From positions 389,498 to 453,497 of the forward strand of contig CAUYUJ010012581.1 in the NCBI GenBank assembly GCA_963575745.1: DNA of 64,000 nt. Reading direction: 5' to 3'. The stretch comes from Prorocentrum cordatum. Its lineage: Eukaryota > Sar > Dinophyceae > Prorocentrales > Prorocentraceae. Below, piece by piece: positions 20,875-32,044 of the stretch (position 1 is the stretch's first letter; every line of letters begins with the position of its first letter). Made by a program: the position numbers and the translations under genes. The notes under the pieces were generated by a model. That model searched no databases. It was not told where the DNA came from and saw only the letters and a list, made by a program, of their open reading frames with translations.

Positions 20875-21243
20875 GGGGCTGCGAACTGTACAACCGTCAC
20901 CACTTTTGTGGGCTCCTGGGAGGCACGGCGGAGTGGGGGTAATACGCGGACTCGGCAGGGGAGCTCGCTGCTCCTTGGGGGGGCTGCGGACTGCGCATTT
21001 GTCGCCACTTTCGTGGGCTCTTGGGAGGCGCGGCGGAGTAGGGGAGTACGCGGACCAAGGCGGGACCTCTCGGCTCTTTGGGGGCTTGCGAACTGCGCAA
21101 TTTTTGTTTTTTTCGTGGGCCCCTGGGAGGCACGGCGGAGTAGGGGAGTGCGCGGGCCCAGGCGGGACCTCCCGGCTCTTTGGGAGGCTACGAAGTGCGC
21201 AATTGTCGCCACTTTCGTGCGCTCCTGGGAGGCACGGCGGAGA
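20875..21243 (+). repeat. 103-bp tandem repeat, about 3.6 copies
   Basis: GTGGGCTCCTGGGAGGC landmarks at about 20909, 21014, 21116 and 21218. Each unit also has GGCGGAGTAGGGG, GCGGGACCTC, CGGCTCTTTGGGGG and GCGAACTGCGCA. Proline/Gly-rich frames on both strands are a by-product. Confidence 0.9.
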
Positions 21244-21429
21244 TGACGGCAGCGCAGATCGTACATATCTGGCGATGTGAGCGTTCATGCAAACATTCGC
21301 CTCGCGTGGATGAGGGGTTCGGCACGTCTCGGGTAATGTATAGTTCATCGCATTCTAGAGTAACTCAGAATAGATCGCAGCATATTGCTGGTGAGGGTTT
21401 ATGTAAGGCCACTCGTTGGTTCAACTCCG

Positions 21430-23000
21430 GAGAGGTAAGTCAGGCAGGTCGGGCGGGTGGGCCAGAACGGGCTGGTCTGGTGGGTGGCCCCGAGCGGGAA
21501 GGCCGTCTGGGCTGGACATATACAGCAGGCTGGCGGCTTATCACGCTTGTGAACGGGAGGACCCTAACGGGCTCGTCGGGATTGCGTGACATATCGCGAG
21601 GGCAGACCCTAAAGGTCGGGTCGGGCGGGTGGGTTCTAACATCAGGGGCGGCCTAACCAACCCCTAGCAAACCATCCCCTTCCGTACCGTCCCCCTCGCA
21701 TCGCACCAATACGTATGTACGTGGCCAGAGGGAAGCTTGAAGGGCGCTTATGACGTCACGTCAGGGGATGGTTGGTAGGGGTCGGTTAGGCCGCGCTCGT
21801 TAACAGATGGGTCGGGCGGGTGTACCCTGACGTGCTGGCCAGGCCGACGGACTCTTACATGCTGGTCGAATAGGCGGGACATGAAAGCGCGTTTCCTCAG
21901 CAAGTTGTCAGGACTTCCCAGGCTAGGCAGATGTCTCAGTGAAGTGAGGGGAAGTGTTGGGTGACAGCAGATCTTCGCTTGTCGACAGCGAGGCGCGTTA
22001 GTTATGTGCGAGGAAGTCCTGCGCGAGAGCGCGACTTCCGAACAATGAAAGCGCGTCGCCTGAGTAAATTGCCGAAGCGGGTTGTGGCCGAGATCGCGAA
22101 TCATGAGTTCACCGCAGTTTGCAAGGAGTCGAGCCAGAGCGCGTTTCCTGAGCAAATTGCAGCACGGAGCTGAACCAGAGCGCGTTCTCTGACCAAAATG
22201 CGAAGAATTGTTAAGCTAGACTCCTCGGTCTTGTTGTATGTAACCCACGGTCCCGCCATCACGGTTATGTTGCCCCCCCCCAGGCATGTAGGGTACGAGA
22301 GGTTTGGTGCGCATTACAGTCAGGTCAATTTCAAGGACACGTGTCGGAGGTTCATTGACGACGTTTGTTTTGCATATTTGGCAGTTCAGCAATCGTGCCA
22401 ATAGTTCATACGGCTTTCCTTTTTTTTTGCTCGTGCATTGCTGAACATGTATACCCCAATCCATCGTTGTCCGGCTTCCTTCGTCTGTGAACGTATCCCA
22501 CGTGGGGGACAATTTTCAAATTCGAATTTCATGTGTATTACCTGACAGAGTAAGACGAGGGGATCGGGCGGGCGGACACTAACGCGCGGGTCGTCCGGGC
22601 GAGATGTTCAAGTCGACTGGATTTTAAGACATCATGCTAGCGGACCTGAACGGGCAGGTCGGGTTGCTGTGAGTCAGGCTGGTGGACCCTCTTTGACGAG
22701 TTGTGTTGGCGGACTCTGAAACGTGGAACGGAGGCGCAGTCCTTGACGGGCGTGTCGGACGGGCGGACATTAGAGCAGGCGGAAGGCGAGGAAGCCAGGA
22801 GTTCCAAAGTAAGAGCACAATCCCTGAGTTATTTGTGAGGTTGTTCCAGGCGAGAGCGCGTTTCGTGGTCCCAGGTGAGATCGCTATTCCTGAAAGGCGA
22901 GGGCGAGATTGCTGTGTAAATTTGAGAAGTTCCAGGCGAGAGCGTGATTGCTGAGTGAGTTGCATGGAAGTCTAAAGCGAGAGTGCGGTTTCTACATGCA
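21430..23000 (+). repeat. Field of degenerate short repeats
   Basis: Two word families alternate. GGTCGGGCGGGTGG / GGACCCTAACG words cluster at 21450-21650, 21800-21860 and 22560-22780. CCAGGCGAGAGCGCGTTTCC with GAGTAAATTGC words cluster at 21885-22190 and 22840-23000. The period is irregular (roughly 30-50 bases). No gene supported. Confidence 0.65.
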
Positions 23001-24094
23001 CTGCAGTAATAAAATACCAGGCGGAAGATATTATTGTTGTAGCTGGGGGGCCAGGCGCGCACTTCCCCTTACGAACATGTCGTTGTAGATGGTCCCCTCT
23101 TCCCGCTGCCTGTGTCCTCCTGGGCTGTCGAGCTGGGCAACGTGCCGGAGGGTCACTGCTTTGCCATCAGGGCGTGTCGAGCATCATCAGGCTCCATGCG
23201 GTGCCACATGTTCCACCGTAATGTCGATGTCTAGTCCAGTCACAGCCCGTTTAGAAGTATCACCGGTGGAATGGCCTCCTGCCCTTGTGTGGGGCGCTCT
23301 CCCGTGTGTGCGGATTGCAGGGGCAAAGCATTAGTCTTGGCCCCCCCTCCGCTAGTCCTGCATTCACGGTTCGCACGATCAATCATGTGGTTTCGAAGCA
23401 AGTCGTCACGGCCATTTTGTTTTTTCCTCTCTGATCGCCGCTCCTCAATTTCTGTTTCTCTCTCTCTCTCTCTCGTTTTCTGTCCTCTTCTCTCCCCCTC
23501 ACCTGTCTCTTGCTCTGTACGTTTACCTCTCTCTCTCTCACTCTCTCTCTCTCTCTCGCTTGGCTATCCTTTCTGTCTTCGGCCCACTGCGCCCCCCCTA
23601 ACCGCACGCCTCCGTATCAACAAGAGGCAGAGCTGACGACAGCCAGGCAGCGGTGCGAGCACCTGATGCGCAACAAGGCGCCCGCCGTCGCCCGAGCTCC
23701 CGACGGGGGCTCCCAACACCGGGGGGGGGGGCTGGCACGCCATGCTTCCCTGCTCGTTAGGCGCGCAGGGTCGCTTTCGAGAGCCCGTCGGAGCCTCGCC
23801 ACCCCGCTCTCCCATCCCCCCCACAGGACCTCGCCGAGGGCCAAGCAGCCCCGCCGAGCGGTAGATGTGCGAGTCACCTCGCCGAGCAGTGCGGGCGCTT
23901 GTTGCTGCTGCGCGTCCTCGCTGGCGTTGAGACAGCTGGGGGACCACCGGGCTGCGGCGCCCCGCCGAGCAGTGGCCTGCCGATGCGTGGGCCTGGCGCG
24001 GACGAAGCCGCAGCCGTTGCCAGCCTCGCGGTGTGACGTCCAGGATCGGTACGGCCGAAATGGTCACAGAAAGAGTGGGCGTGCAATGTTGAAT
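23001..24094. other. Non-coding stretch with CT microsatellite
   Basis: (CT)n blocks at 23455-23480 and 23525-23565. A 246-codon + frame and a 249-codon - frame overlap here in G+C-rich sequence; neither has recognisable content. Confidence 0.4.
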
Positions 24095-24215
24095 TGGATT
24101 TCTTGTCGGGATCGTCCCGGACATTGTCCGGTTGAGACAGAGTTGCTTGCTCAACAGCGGCCGCTGTCGGATTTGGACAGCATTCGCTGTTGGGCATTGT
24201 ATCGTTTTTTCCTGT
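24095..24215 (+). repeat. Dispersed repeat with CAACAGCGGCCG core, copy 2
   Basis: Partner of 8395-8540: TTGAGACAGAGTTGC, CTCAACAGCGGCCGCTGTCGG, TTTGGACAGCATTC and GCTGTTGGGCATTG. The core is a near-perfect palindrome around the GCGGCCGC octamer. Confidence 0.65.
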
Positions 24216-24319
24216 CCCATCTCGAGCGTGCAAACATGATAGCAGAATAATGCCTTGATATTGGGGGTGCGCAACTCAAGGGGTGATTGGGGGGGTCTGC
24301 TGCAGCCGGACACAGTCTT

Positions 24320-24738
24320 CCTTCGGCGTTTGTGTTCAAGATGAGTATTCCCGCCTCTCAGAAGGGTGCGGGGCGTTGGTATTTGAGGGGCCGAACCGCT
24401 GTAAGAAGACCCCTGCTATCTTTACAGACCAGCACCTTCGCCTCTTCCTTCTTGCGTCTATTCGGAGAGTGGCATTTGCGATATCATCATCCGCTGTTCG
24501 CAAGTAAGCTGTGCGACGGCCCAGCCTCAAGTACCTCCGCCTGGCGCAGCTTGCTCGCTGCTCCTACCAACCTCCCGTCGTGGTCAGATTCGATTCTTGT
24601 GAAGAGGAGCAAGAGAAGAACGATGCTGGTTATTCATCCTCAAAGTAGTTCCCTAAGTTTGGTTTCCATCATAGTGGCTGATCTGCTTGTGAAGGAAGCC
24701 CGTGGATGCGCTGTGTTAATTTCAGATGTGGCGCCCTA
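24320..24738 (+). pseudogene. Possible retroelement-derived fragment
   Basis: A + frame open for 150 codons ends TAA at 24737-24739 and reads, in its last third, APTNLPSWSDSILVKR, then a gap, then SLSLVSIIVADLLVKEARGC and AVLISDVAP. The order of a DSI/W motif, a hydrophobic helix and a terminal VLI-P stretch is faintly reminiscent of the RNase H-like region of some tyrosine-recombinase retroelements. No catalytic residues can be assigned, so this is only a suggestion. Confidence 0.2.
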
Positions 24739-24965
24739 AGTTTTCAAATTGTCCAGTTTCCCGGTTGCCCAGTTGCCTGGCGTTCCCGGTGTTGCCCGAG
24801 CTTGCTTGATCCAAATTGTCAAGGTTGCGTGGTTCCCATCTGTCTCCCATATGCCAAATATTGCTAAGCAGGGCCAAGCAGTTCAAAGCAAAGCCACATC
24901 CCAGCAATGTCAAGCAATGCCCAGCAACGACAAGCAATGCCAATCATGCTATGTCACCGACTAAG
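24739..24965 (+). repeat. Imperfect ~10-bp periodic repeat
   Basis: CAGTTGCC / GGTTGCCC words at 24750-24800 and CAAGCAATGCC / CAGCAATGTC / CAGCAACGA words at 24870-24955 recur about every ten bases. Confidence 0.6.
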
Positions 24966-27285
24966 CTTTGCCCTACTTCGGGTAGTGCTGTGTTCATAAT
25001 ACGGTGTCTGCAGAAGATGTCCAGCAAGTCGTCAAGGTTTGGGAACAGTTGCGCGCCAGGAATTGGAGGATCAGGCATGGTGATCTCGGTGGAAAGGCCA
25101 GAATACGCACGCGGAAGTGATGCTACCTTGCTCACTCCGCATGGCGTTCTATTACTTGCCGGCGTTACGGGATTAGTTTAGTATATGTATGTTTGGTTGT
25201 GTGGCGACGATGGTTTGGAAGGTCCGACAGGCTTTGTTGATGTTGTTGTGAGTAGTGCGAGGTAATGCTGGTGGATGCAGTGCGGACTCGATATTTCCTG
25301 GCGTTGGAGTTGCTGTTTCGTCTCGATCTGGTGTTTCCTGGTTGGTGGGGCCGCGGGATTGCCTCGTCAAGGGACGACTTGTCATGGTGGCGTCAGTGCA
25401 GCCACTAGCTTGTAGGTCCTGATGGTCGCGCTGTGGCGCCTGCTCCCTAGGAGTGAGGACATTGGCAACGCGTGTGCGATACGGGGTGTCAAGCCGAGGC
25501 CAGTCCACTTGTTAATATCCATGGATCTGTCAGGCGAGATTTCCATCATTCTTTGGTAGCGAGTGTGCTCGTTTGCATTTGCATGCAGACGATTGCAATA
25601 CAGCTCTCCTTCGGTGAGAGATCGACGGAGGCATGAGAGGTAGAGAGATTTCCGTGGTCTCCAAAGGACTCAGATATACCTTGCCGGTGTGGACGAAGCC
25701 CTTCATTCGCCCTCATGCCCACGATTTGAAGCTTGTTCGACCAAACACACATCGACCTGGCCCTTGCGTTAGCTTGGCGCAGCTCGGAGGGAGAGGGTTG
25801 CCTTGCTGTCTTCACATGTCCTCTCAAGCATGTCACTGTTCCGCGCCTTGGATACGGACCACTGGCAGCGCAGAAACGAAGGCAAGGATACCCAACACGT
25901 GCTCGTGAACATGCGCTGGACATGCTTGGGAGACTCTGGGCAGGTGCTGCGAAACGCGCCCATAGTTGCCCAGAGCAAATCATAATGGCAACCTTGTTCT
26001 GCTCATCCCGCCGTCCAGGGTGCAGTCAAGACGCTGAGTTACGGACGACGTTGTGATCAGGAGGGGCTCTGGTTTTCGGGCCGTTCCGTATATCGAGGTC
26101 GGGGAACATATTCGGGGCCGAGGCTCGCCGTGGCCAGAAAGCCCCTTCAGCGTTCAGCTCACACCTTCTCTAGGGCAGCTAACTCGTGTGCTCGTTCTCC
26201 TCATCCCACTGGGTTTTTCGGGGGTGCGAGTAGGGGGAGAGGGCAGAAGGCAGTGGCATGGCAGCTATGCGTTTGTCGGGACAGGCCCCCCGCCAGCCGC
26301 ATCCTGGCGGCCGCAGCCTCCAAGCTTCACTTGTTGCATCGCCCCCCCCTCCCGTCTGCGCGGGCACCTATGTGTCGAAGTCTAAGGTCGATAGTTGGCG
26401 AGACGTTGTCCGATCGGTGCACGAGCTGCAGTAAGTAGTATATTCGCCGACCGCGTCCAGATCAAATGCGGAATGCAGAAGGCGCGAGCGTTGGCGGGGT
26501 TGGGGTGCGCTCAGGTATAGTAGCGTGGCGGAGCGGGAGAAGCCGAGAGCCGTGGAGAGAGGGGGACATCGGTTGCGTTCCAGGCGGAGAGTCCCCCCAA
26601 GGTTGTTGGAAGTTCAGGGCATGCAGTTTGGACCTTATTGTGCCCCCGCAGGCAGACTTGCAGCAGGAGCTGGGCGATCATGCTGAGAGGCACAAGGGCT
26701 TGGAGGCGCGCAACCGCCTCGCGTATCCACGCCTCGGCGCATCACTGCTTCAAGTAGGCATTTGACAGTTATTGCTTTGTTCTCGGAAAGATCTGCGCGA
26801 TGAGCGGTGCGGCCCGCGCCCTTCCTTCTGGACAGTGGGTTCCGGGGAGCATTATCGGGGGATCTGTAGGCGGCAGATTGAGAGTCCTGGGGCCGTCGTG
26901 GGGTGCCTTCAGGAGGTCGTGGGGCTTTCTCAGAACAGCGCTCTTTCTGGGGTGTAGCTTTGGCTGGTCTTATGCCGCCAGAGACCACTGGGGAATTACA
27001 ATCGTGCGCGGGTCGTCCCTGGCGGCTTGACAAAACTTTCCAAGCGGGCCGATAGGCATCTTGATGCCGTTGGGGGGCCATCTCGGGCAACGTGTTGGTC
27101 CCAATTGTTGGCGCTTCGCGTATCCCTACCAGCTTTGCAGAGCATTTTGTTCAGAGCATGTGCAACTGCACGCTTGTTGTGCAGGTGCGATCCGGCCTGC
27201 CAACGTAGCGGTTGGGGTCGCCAATTCGCTTTGTGCCGCCCGCCCCGGACATTGCCTCTCGCCGCCAGACCGTTGTCGCGCGGCC
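24966..27285. other. Non-coding stretch
   Basis: A - strand frame at 25173-25508 (111 codons) and another at 25546-25983 (145 codons) are open with mixed composition but no recognisable family, start context or splice signals. No repeats seen. Confidence 0.35.
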
Positions 27286-27345
27286 GCAGACCAAACACAT
27301 GTATCCCCACCAGCCCATCCAGAAACGATGCCCAGGGGAGTTGAG
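27286..27345 (+). repeat. Short dispersed repeat CCACCAGCCCATCCAGAAACG
   Basis: The same word with small changes occurs at about 14650 (CCACTAGCCCATCCAGGAAC) and 56770 (CACCAGCCCGCCCAGAAACG), each followed by AT/GCC...GGG.GTTG. Function unknown. Confidence 0.6.
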
Positions 27346-27489
27346 GTGATCAGGGAAGTGGATGAGCATGCAGAAGAACAAAGGGCGGGGAACGCCGTCC
27401 GATACCCCAAGAGAGGGAGGATGGTGTAGGAGAAGGAGGAGGAGGGCGATGAGGAGGAAGGAGGAAGAGGAGCATCTTTGCGAGCCCAG

Positions 27490-28065
27490 GGTCTGCTTCG
27501 AGCGTCCTGGGTGCCTCGGAGATCCTCTTGAGGCCTCTTGGGGGCCTCTTGGGGCTGTCTGGGCGCCTCTTGGGTTCCTTTTGGGCGCTCTTGGGAGCTT
27601 TAGGGGCACTCTTGGGGCCATCTTGGAGGACATCGATCAAAACAGAAGTGGTGTTCAATTTGGGTCCCCTCTCCGGAGCCCCAACAGTCGCCTCTTGGGC
27701 TCCTCTTGGGGCGCTGTTGGAGCGCTCTTTGGCGCGTTGGGGGCCGTCTTGGGTCTCTCTTGGATCTCTCTTGGAGCCCTCTTGGGCTCTCTTGGGGCCA
27801 TCTTGAGGCCTCGGAATGCCATCGAGAGCGAAACGACGAGGAAGCAAACAACATTGACTGTCCTTAGGTTTATGAAGGATTTTGGCCTCTTGGCGGCCTC
27901 CTGGGGGCGTTCCGTGGCCACTCGGAGCCGCCTTGGAGCGGTCTTGGGGCCTTTTTGGAGCATCTTGGGAGCCATCTTGAGGCATCCTGGGATATCTTGA
28001 GCCATCTTGGAGCTCATCTTGGGCTCTCCGAGGCGCTCTTGGGGCCATCGTGGGACATCTTGGAC
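27490..28065 (+). repeat. TTGGGGCC-type dispersed repeat, long copy
   Basis: Dense GGGGCCTCTTGGG / CTCTTGGGGC words. Core ATCTTGGAGGACATCGATCA then AAACAGAAGTGG at about 27620. A second conserved segment GCAAACAACATTGACTG then TTTATGAAGGATTTTGGCCT lies at 27845-27890. The second segment is recognisable, inverted, at 42425-42470. Confidence 0.85.
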
Positions 28066-28254
28066 GCTCCAACCCCTCGCGGGCCCCCCTGTCCAGGTCC
28101 AGGGGAGGGGGTAGGGTGAGGGGTCAAGCTGCCCCCTCCCCGCCCGCAAGCCGTCTCGCTCACTCCCACCCGCCCTCCCAACACATACGTAGCACCCGAA
28201 TCTGGCCCGAGCCTCAGCATATTCAGCAGTCGCCTTGGGATGGGCAGCTACCGG

Positions 28255-28304
28255 GGGCCAATCCGCCGCCGCCACTGCCGCCGCCGCCGCCGCCGCCGCT
28301 GCCG

Positions 28305-28339
<35 letters not shown>

Positions 28340-28556
28340 CCCCGCTGCCAAACTGCCGCCGCCGCCGCAGCCGCTGCCGCCACCGCTACCGCCGCCGCAG
28401 CCGCCGCCGCCGCCGCCGCCTCAGCCGCCGCCGCCGCCGCCGCCACCCCCGCCGCCCCCGCCGCCACCACCGCCCCCCGCTGCCAAACCGCCGCCGCCAC
28501 CGCAGCCGCTGCCGCTGCCGCCGCCGCCGCAGCCGCCGCAGCCGCCGCCGCCGCCA
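28255..28556 (+). repeat. GCC/CCG trinucleotide repeat
   Basis: About 300 bases of nearly pure (CCG)n with CAG/CAC interruptions and two CCCCGCTGCCAAAC insertions (28339 and 28480). Frames encode poly-Ala, poly-Pro or poly-Arg. Not a gene. Confidence 0.95.
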
Positions 28557-29180
28557 AGTGTACTCTGTATTGTTTTTTTGACAGGGATGGTGGGGGGGGC
28601 GCGTCGGGTTGGCTGCGCATGTACCGAACTTGATGGCAGAGTGTGTTTTGTATTGTTTTTTGTACAAGGGATGGGGGGGGCATGGACCCTGGTTGGCCTC
28701 CGGTCGCCTGGGGGAGGGGGTGTTTATTAATAGGGAACAGTGATAAACGCTTCCCCGAAGGAGAAGAGGGAGGGGTGGAAGAGGAGACGAGCTAGACCAC
28801 CTACGCCCTCAAGGGCTGGTGGGATTACTTGTCCGCTGCTTGCGGCAAGTCCCGCTATCGCGGTGCAGCCCGGCATTGTGGGCGTCGACTACGTACTTGA
28901 TGTAACGCGTGACACCTCTTGTCTCGATGGCCGTGAAATGTGACACGGTCTTCGGCGTCGTGTCGGGATGTCTCTCTTCCTGTTCGTGGTCGTCGCCGTC
29001 GTCGTCCTCCTCCTCTTCTGGTCCCATGGAGGAAATGAGCCCTTAGAGGGCGTCTTAGGATGCAGTACTAATCCGTGCTGCACCCCCCCCCAGCTGATGA
29101 CCCCTTGCGGGGCGTTCCGCGGACAGCCTGGCGCCGTCATGGGCTGATGAATGCCCGAACGAGTGAGAACGCGACAGCCT
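28557..29180. other. Non-coding stretch
   Basis: A duplicated TTGTATTGTTTTTT.ACA word (28565 and 28650) precedes 28740-28830, which is related to 15560-15650. No gene supported. Confidence 0.4.
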
Positions 29181-29904
29181 GTCACAGCTCAAGCGGGAGT
29201 CTAAGGTTGTCACTGTTTTTCTCGGCCCTGCTGGGGGCCCCTTGAAGCCCCACAGGTCTGCGGCCTCGGATCTCCTCTTCTTTGAGACCGGCTTTGGGGG
29301 GCTCTTGGGTTGTCTTGGATATAGTCGGGGGTGGACAGAACCCCAACAGTGACACGTCGATTAGTGAATTGTCAGTTTTCGGTTTTCGAGAGGGCACCGT
29401 GGTCGTTATTTTCCAGGCTTGCGCCCGCCAGGTTTGGCCCCGAAGTCGTTTTCACTAAACCACGTTTTACTAAAGGGAGGTCTGTCCATCCCCGACATAG
29501 AGCCTCTGGCCGACGACTCGGCGGAGTCCCTGGATAGGGAAGACAGGGCTCCGTGCCAGCATGCGTACAAGGAGGGGCATGTCAGAGCCTACCATTTGCT
29601 GCAGGTGCGGTGAAGACCGCCGCAGGATGCACAGCGGGCAAGTCACCCAGAGCTCAGCGTGCACTCGCACGTGGACGAAGTTGCATAAACGAGACGCCTT
29701 CACCCTACCTAGAGAAGAGAAGGGCCGTCTCGGAGGCACATCGTCTTGGAAACCACTCTTGGACATCCTGAGAGCCGTGGAGCTGGGGCGGTGCACGTGG
29801 GTCAGTGTGATACGCGGGGGGGGGACTGAGAAAATCTACAGAAACCTACCAGACAGCACATTGCATTCTACCACGCTTCAACGTGACAGGGAATCGGTGG
29901 CGGA
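29181..29904 (+). other. Repeat remnant followed by unresolved, partly open sequence
   Basis: 29190-29330 is a decayed TTGGGGCC block. In 29419-29613 one + frame reads LLKGGLSIPDIEPLADDSAE. In 29561-29908 another reads SEPTICCRCGEDRRRMHSG and continues 115 codons. Both look moderately protein-like, but they overlap in different frames and have no splice or family support. Confidence 0.25.
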
Positions 29905-30290
29905 TTAGAGGGCTTTCCAACTGCCCAAGGGAGGCCCAAAAGACGCCCAGGAGTGCCCACGAGCGCCCCAAGAAGACCCCAAGAGACCCCCAAGAGCGCT
30001 CCAGGAGCCACCCAGACAGCTCACAAGAACCCCAAGACGGCCCGAGAAGGGCCAAGAAGGCCCCAAGAGCCTCCCGGGAGCGCCCCAGGAGGCCCCCAAA
30101 CGGCCCACGAAAGCCGCAAGACGGCCCAAGATGGCTCCGAGACGGCCTAAGAAAGCTCCCACAGAACCACACGACGCCCAGGCAACTCAAGAAGACCCCA
30201 GAAGCCCATAAGAGGACCCAAGGGGCCCCCAAGAAGCCCCCAACAGGCCCCAAGACACCCCGTGCGGCGCCAGGAGCAACGTCTTTCTCC
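29905..30290 (-). repeat. TTGGGGCC-type dispersed repeat, inverted copy
   Basis: On the + strand the words are GGCCCAAGA, CCCCCAAGAG and CGCCCCAAGAAG, i.e. the complement of the family at 27.5 kb. Confidence 0.85.
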
Positions 30291-30299
30291 AATTGCCTC

Positions 30300-30510
30300 T
30301 TACTGTCCTCTGTCGTCGTCGTTGTCGTCGTCGTCATCGCCCTCCGCATTCCTCCTCGTACTCGCCCTCGTTCTCTTCGTCCTCGTCCTTGTGCTTCTCT
30401 TCCTCCTCGTTGTCCTCATGCTCCTCCTCGCTATCCTCACGTTCGCTACTTCGCCCTCGTCATCGACTCCTCGTTGTCCTCGCCTTCCTTTTCTTCTTCG
30501 CCAAGTACGC
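30300..30510. repeat. CTCGTC / CTC pyrimidine-rich repeat
   Basis: (CGT)n and CTCCTCGT words on the + strand; no gene. Confidence 0.8.
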
Positions 30511-31785
30511 ACATTAGACTAAAGCGGCGCTTCCCGTTCTTGTCCGATCTGGTTTCTCCGCTGTCTATGTCGGAACTCTGGCGGGGACATGTTGGTTTGT
30601 CGGGTTTCTTAGGGCCGTCTTGGGCAGTTCTTGAGGCTGTCGCGGCGGAAATATGCGCATGATCTGACATACATTGGGTTGTGTTGGAACCGTCGATGCC
30701 AGTCTTCGGCGATTTGGGAGACGCCAGGAGTCCGTCTGGGAATGCCACCTTTCTTCTCGAGGCAGATTGGCCTCGTTTCCGAAAGCATCGGAGTTCCCGT
30801 GGCATCTTGCTGGTAGATTTGGTCCCTCTGGGGAGTTTGTTGTACAGTGCCGTTTTTAATACATGCTCCGCGTGCGGATCATGTATTGTAAATCCTATAT
30901 GTTTAAACATCATATGTATTAAAACTTGCCCTGTAGGCCTTCGGGGGAGATTTGGATAAATATTCGGACTGCCTTGGGTTTGTGTGCATGTGTGTGCGCG
31001 CCCTGTGTGGGGTCTTGTGTCGGGGTTGAAGCTTTTTGTTGCGTTGTCCTGAAGACATTATGTGCCACTCTTGGGTGGGGTTTGGCCGACGTAGGGCCGT
31101 CCTAGAGCCATCGGCCGTCCAAGAAGAGGGGTACCCATACTAGTTAAGCCTCCCTGGGCGAGGGACTCCCTGAACAGGGGTCTCCAAGTAATCACTTCGC
31201 GGGAGCAATTCGCGCTCGAGTTTTTGCGTAGGATGCCGAGCTTGCTTGATATGAAGCTTGTTGTTGTGATCCTCTTGCGCGTAAAGCAGGCTACCCGGTT
31301 CGAAAAGCACATGGTCCGAGATTTAGTACCATCGACGGCTTGATTTCGATGTTTCTCCTCTCGGGACCTCCGCACCTCCGGAATCGAGAGCTCGATGGCT
31401 TCCGCCCACGAGCCAGAGCGGCAGCGTAATCAACGCGCATTCAGTCCTCTGAGCGACATTTTCTCCATTTCCTTATCGTCGCCTCTTTCTCTCCTCCTCT
31501 TTTGCGCTTTCATTATTATTCATGTAGTTTATCCTCGCCACTGTTGTTCTCCTTCTCTCGTCCTCTCTCCAGTGCTCCTTATCAGTCATTTTTCTATCCC
31601 ATTTGTCCTTCCCCACTCCTTTTGCCTCTCCGTGCTCCTGCTTTGTCTCCTCCTCTCTGCGGCGCACGTCCGCAGAGCACCTGCACAATCGCCTCACTGA
31701 ATTCGAAAGCAGGGCGAGACCGGCACACGAGGTATTTACCTGAAAGACAGCCAGGCGGCGAGGCCGGATAACCTGCGCATTTCGA
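30511..31785. other. Non-coding stretch
   Basis: No unit repeat or coding signal. A CT-rich stretch occupies 31460-31660. Confidence 0.4.
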
Positions 31786-32000
31786 AGTCTCCGGTTCGAA
31801 ACCTCCAACTCGAGGCCTCCACCTCGAGGCGTTCACCTAAAGATCGTTTCACCTCGTGGTCTTCATTTCGCGGCCTTCACTTCGAGTTCTACACCTCGTG
31901 GTCTCCACCTCGAGGTCTTCACCCCCAGGTTTTCACCGAGAGGTCGAGGGATCTACCTCGGGGACCACATCGAGGTCTTCACTTCCAGGGCCTCTCCAGC
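31786..32000 (+). repeat. Imperfect CACCTCGAGGTCTTCAC repeat
   Basis: ACCTCGAGG / ACCTCGTGG / ACTTCGAG words followed by TCTTCAC or TCTCCAC recur about every 15-18 bases, immediately ahead of the larger satellite. Confidence 0.75.
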
Positions 32001-32044
32001 CTTCACCTCAATGTTTTGTACAACGATGTCTTCACCACGGGGCG

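Noticed and set aside
28235-28683. Poly-Ala / poly-Pro / poly-Arg frames
   Set aside because: Pure product of the CCG trinucleotide repeat.
31290-31310. GGTTCGAA word as a tRNA T-loop (also 31792)
   Set aside because: Flanking sequence cannot form acceptor, D and anticodon arms; the second site belongs to the CTCGAGG repeat.
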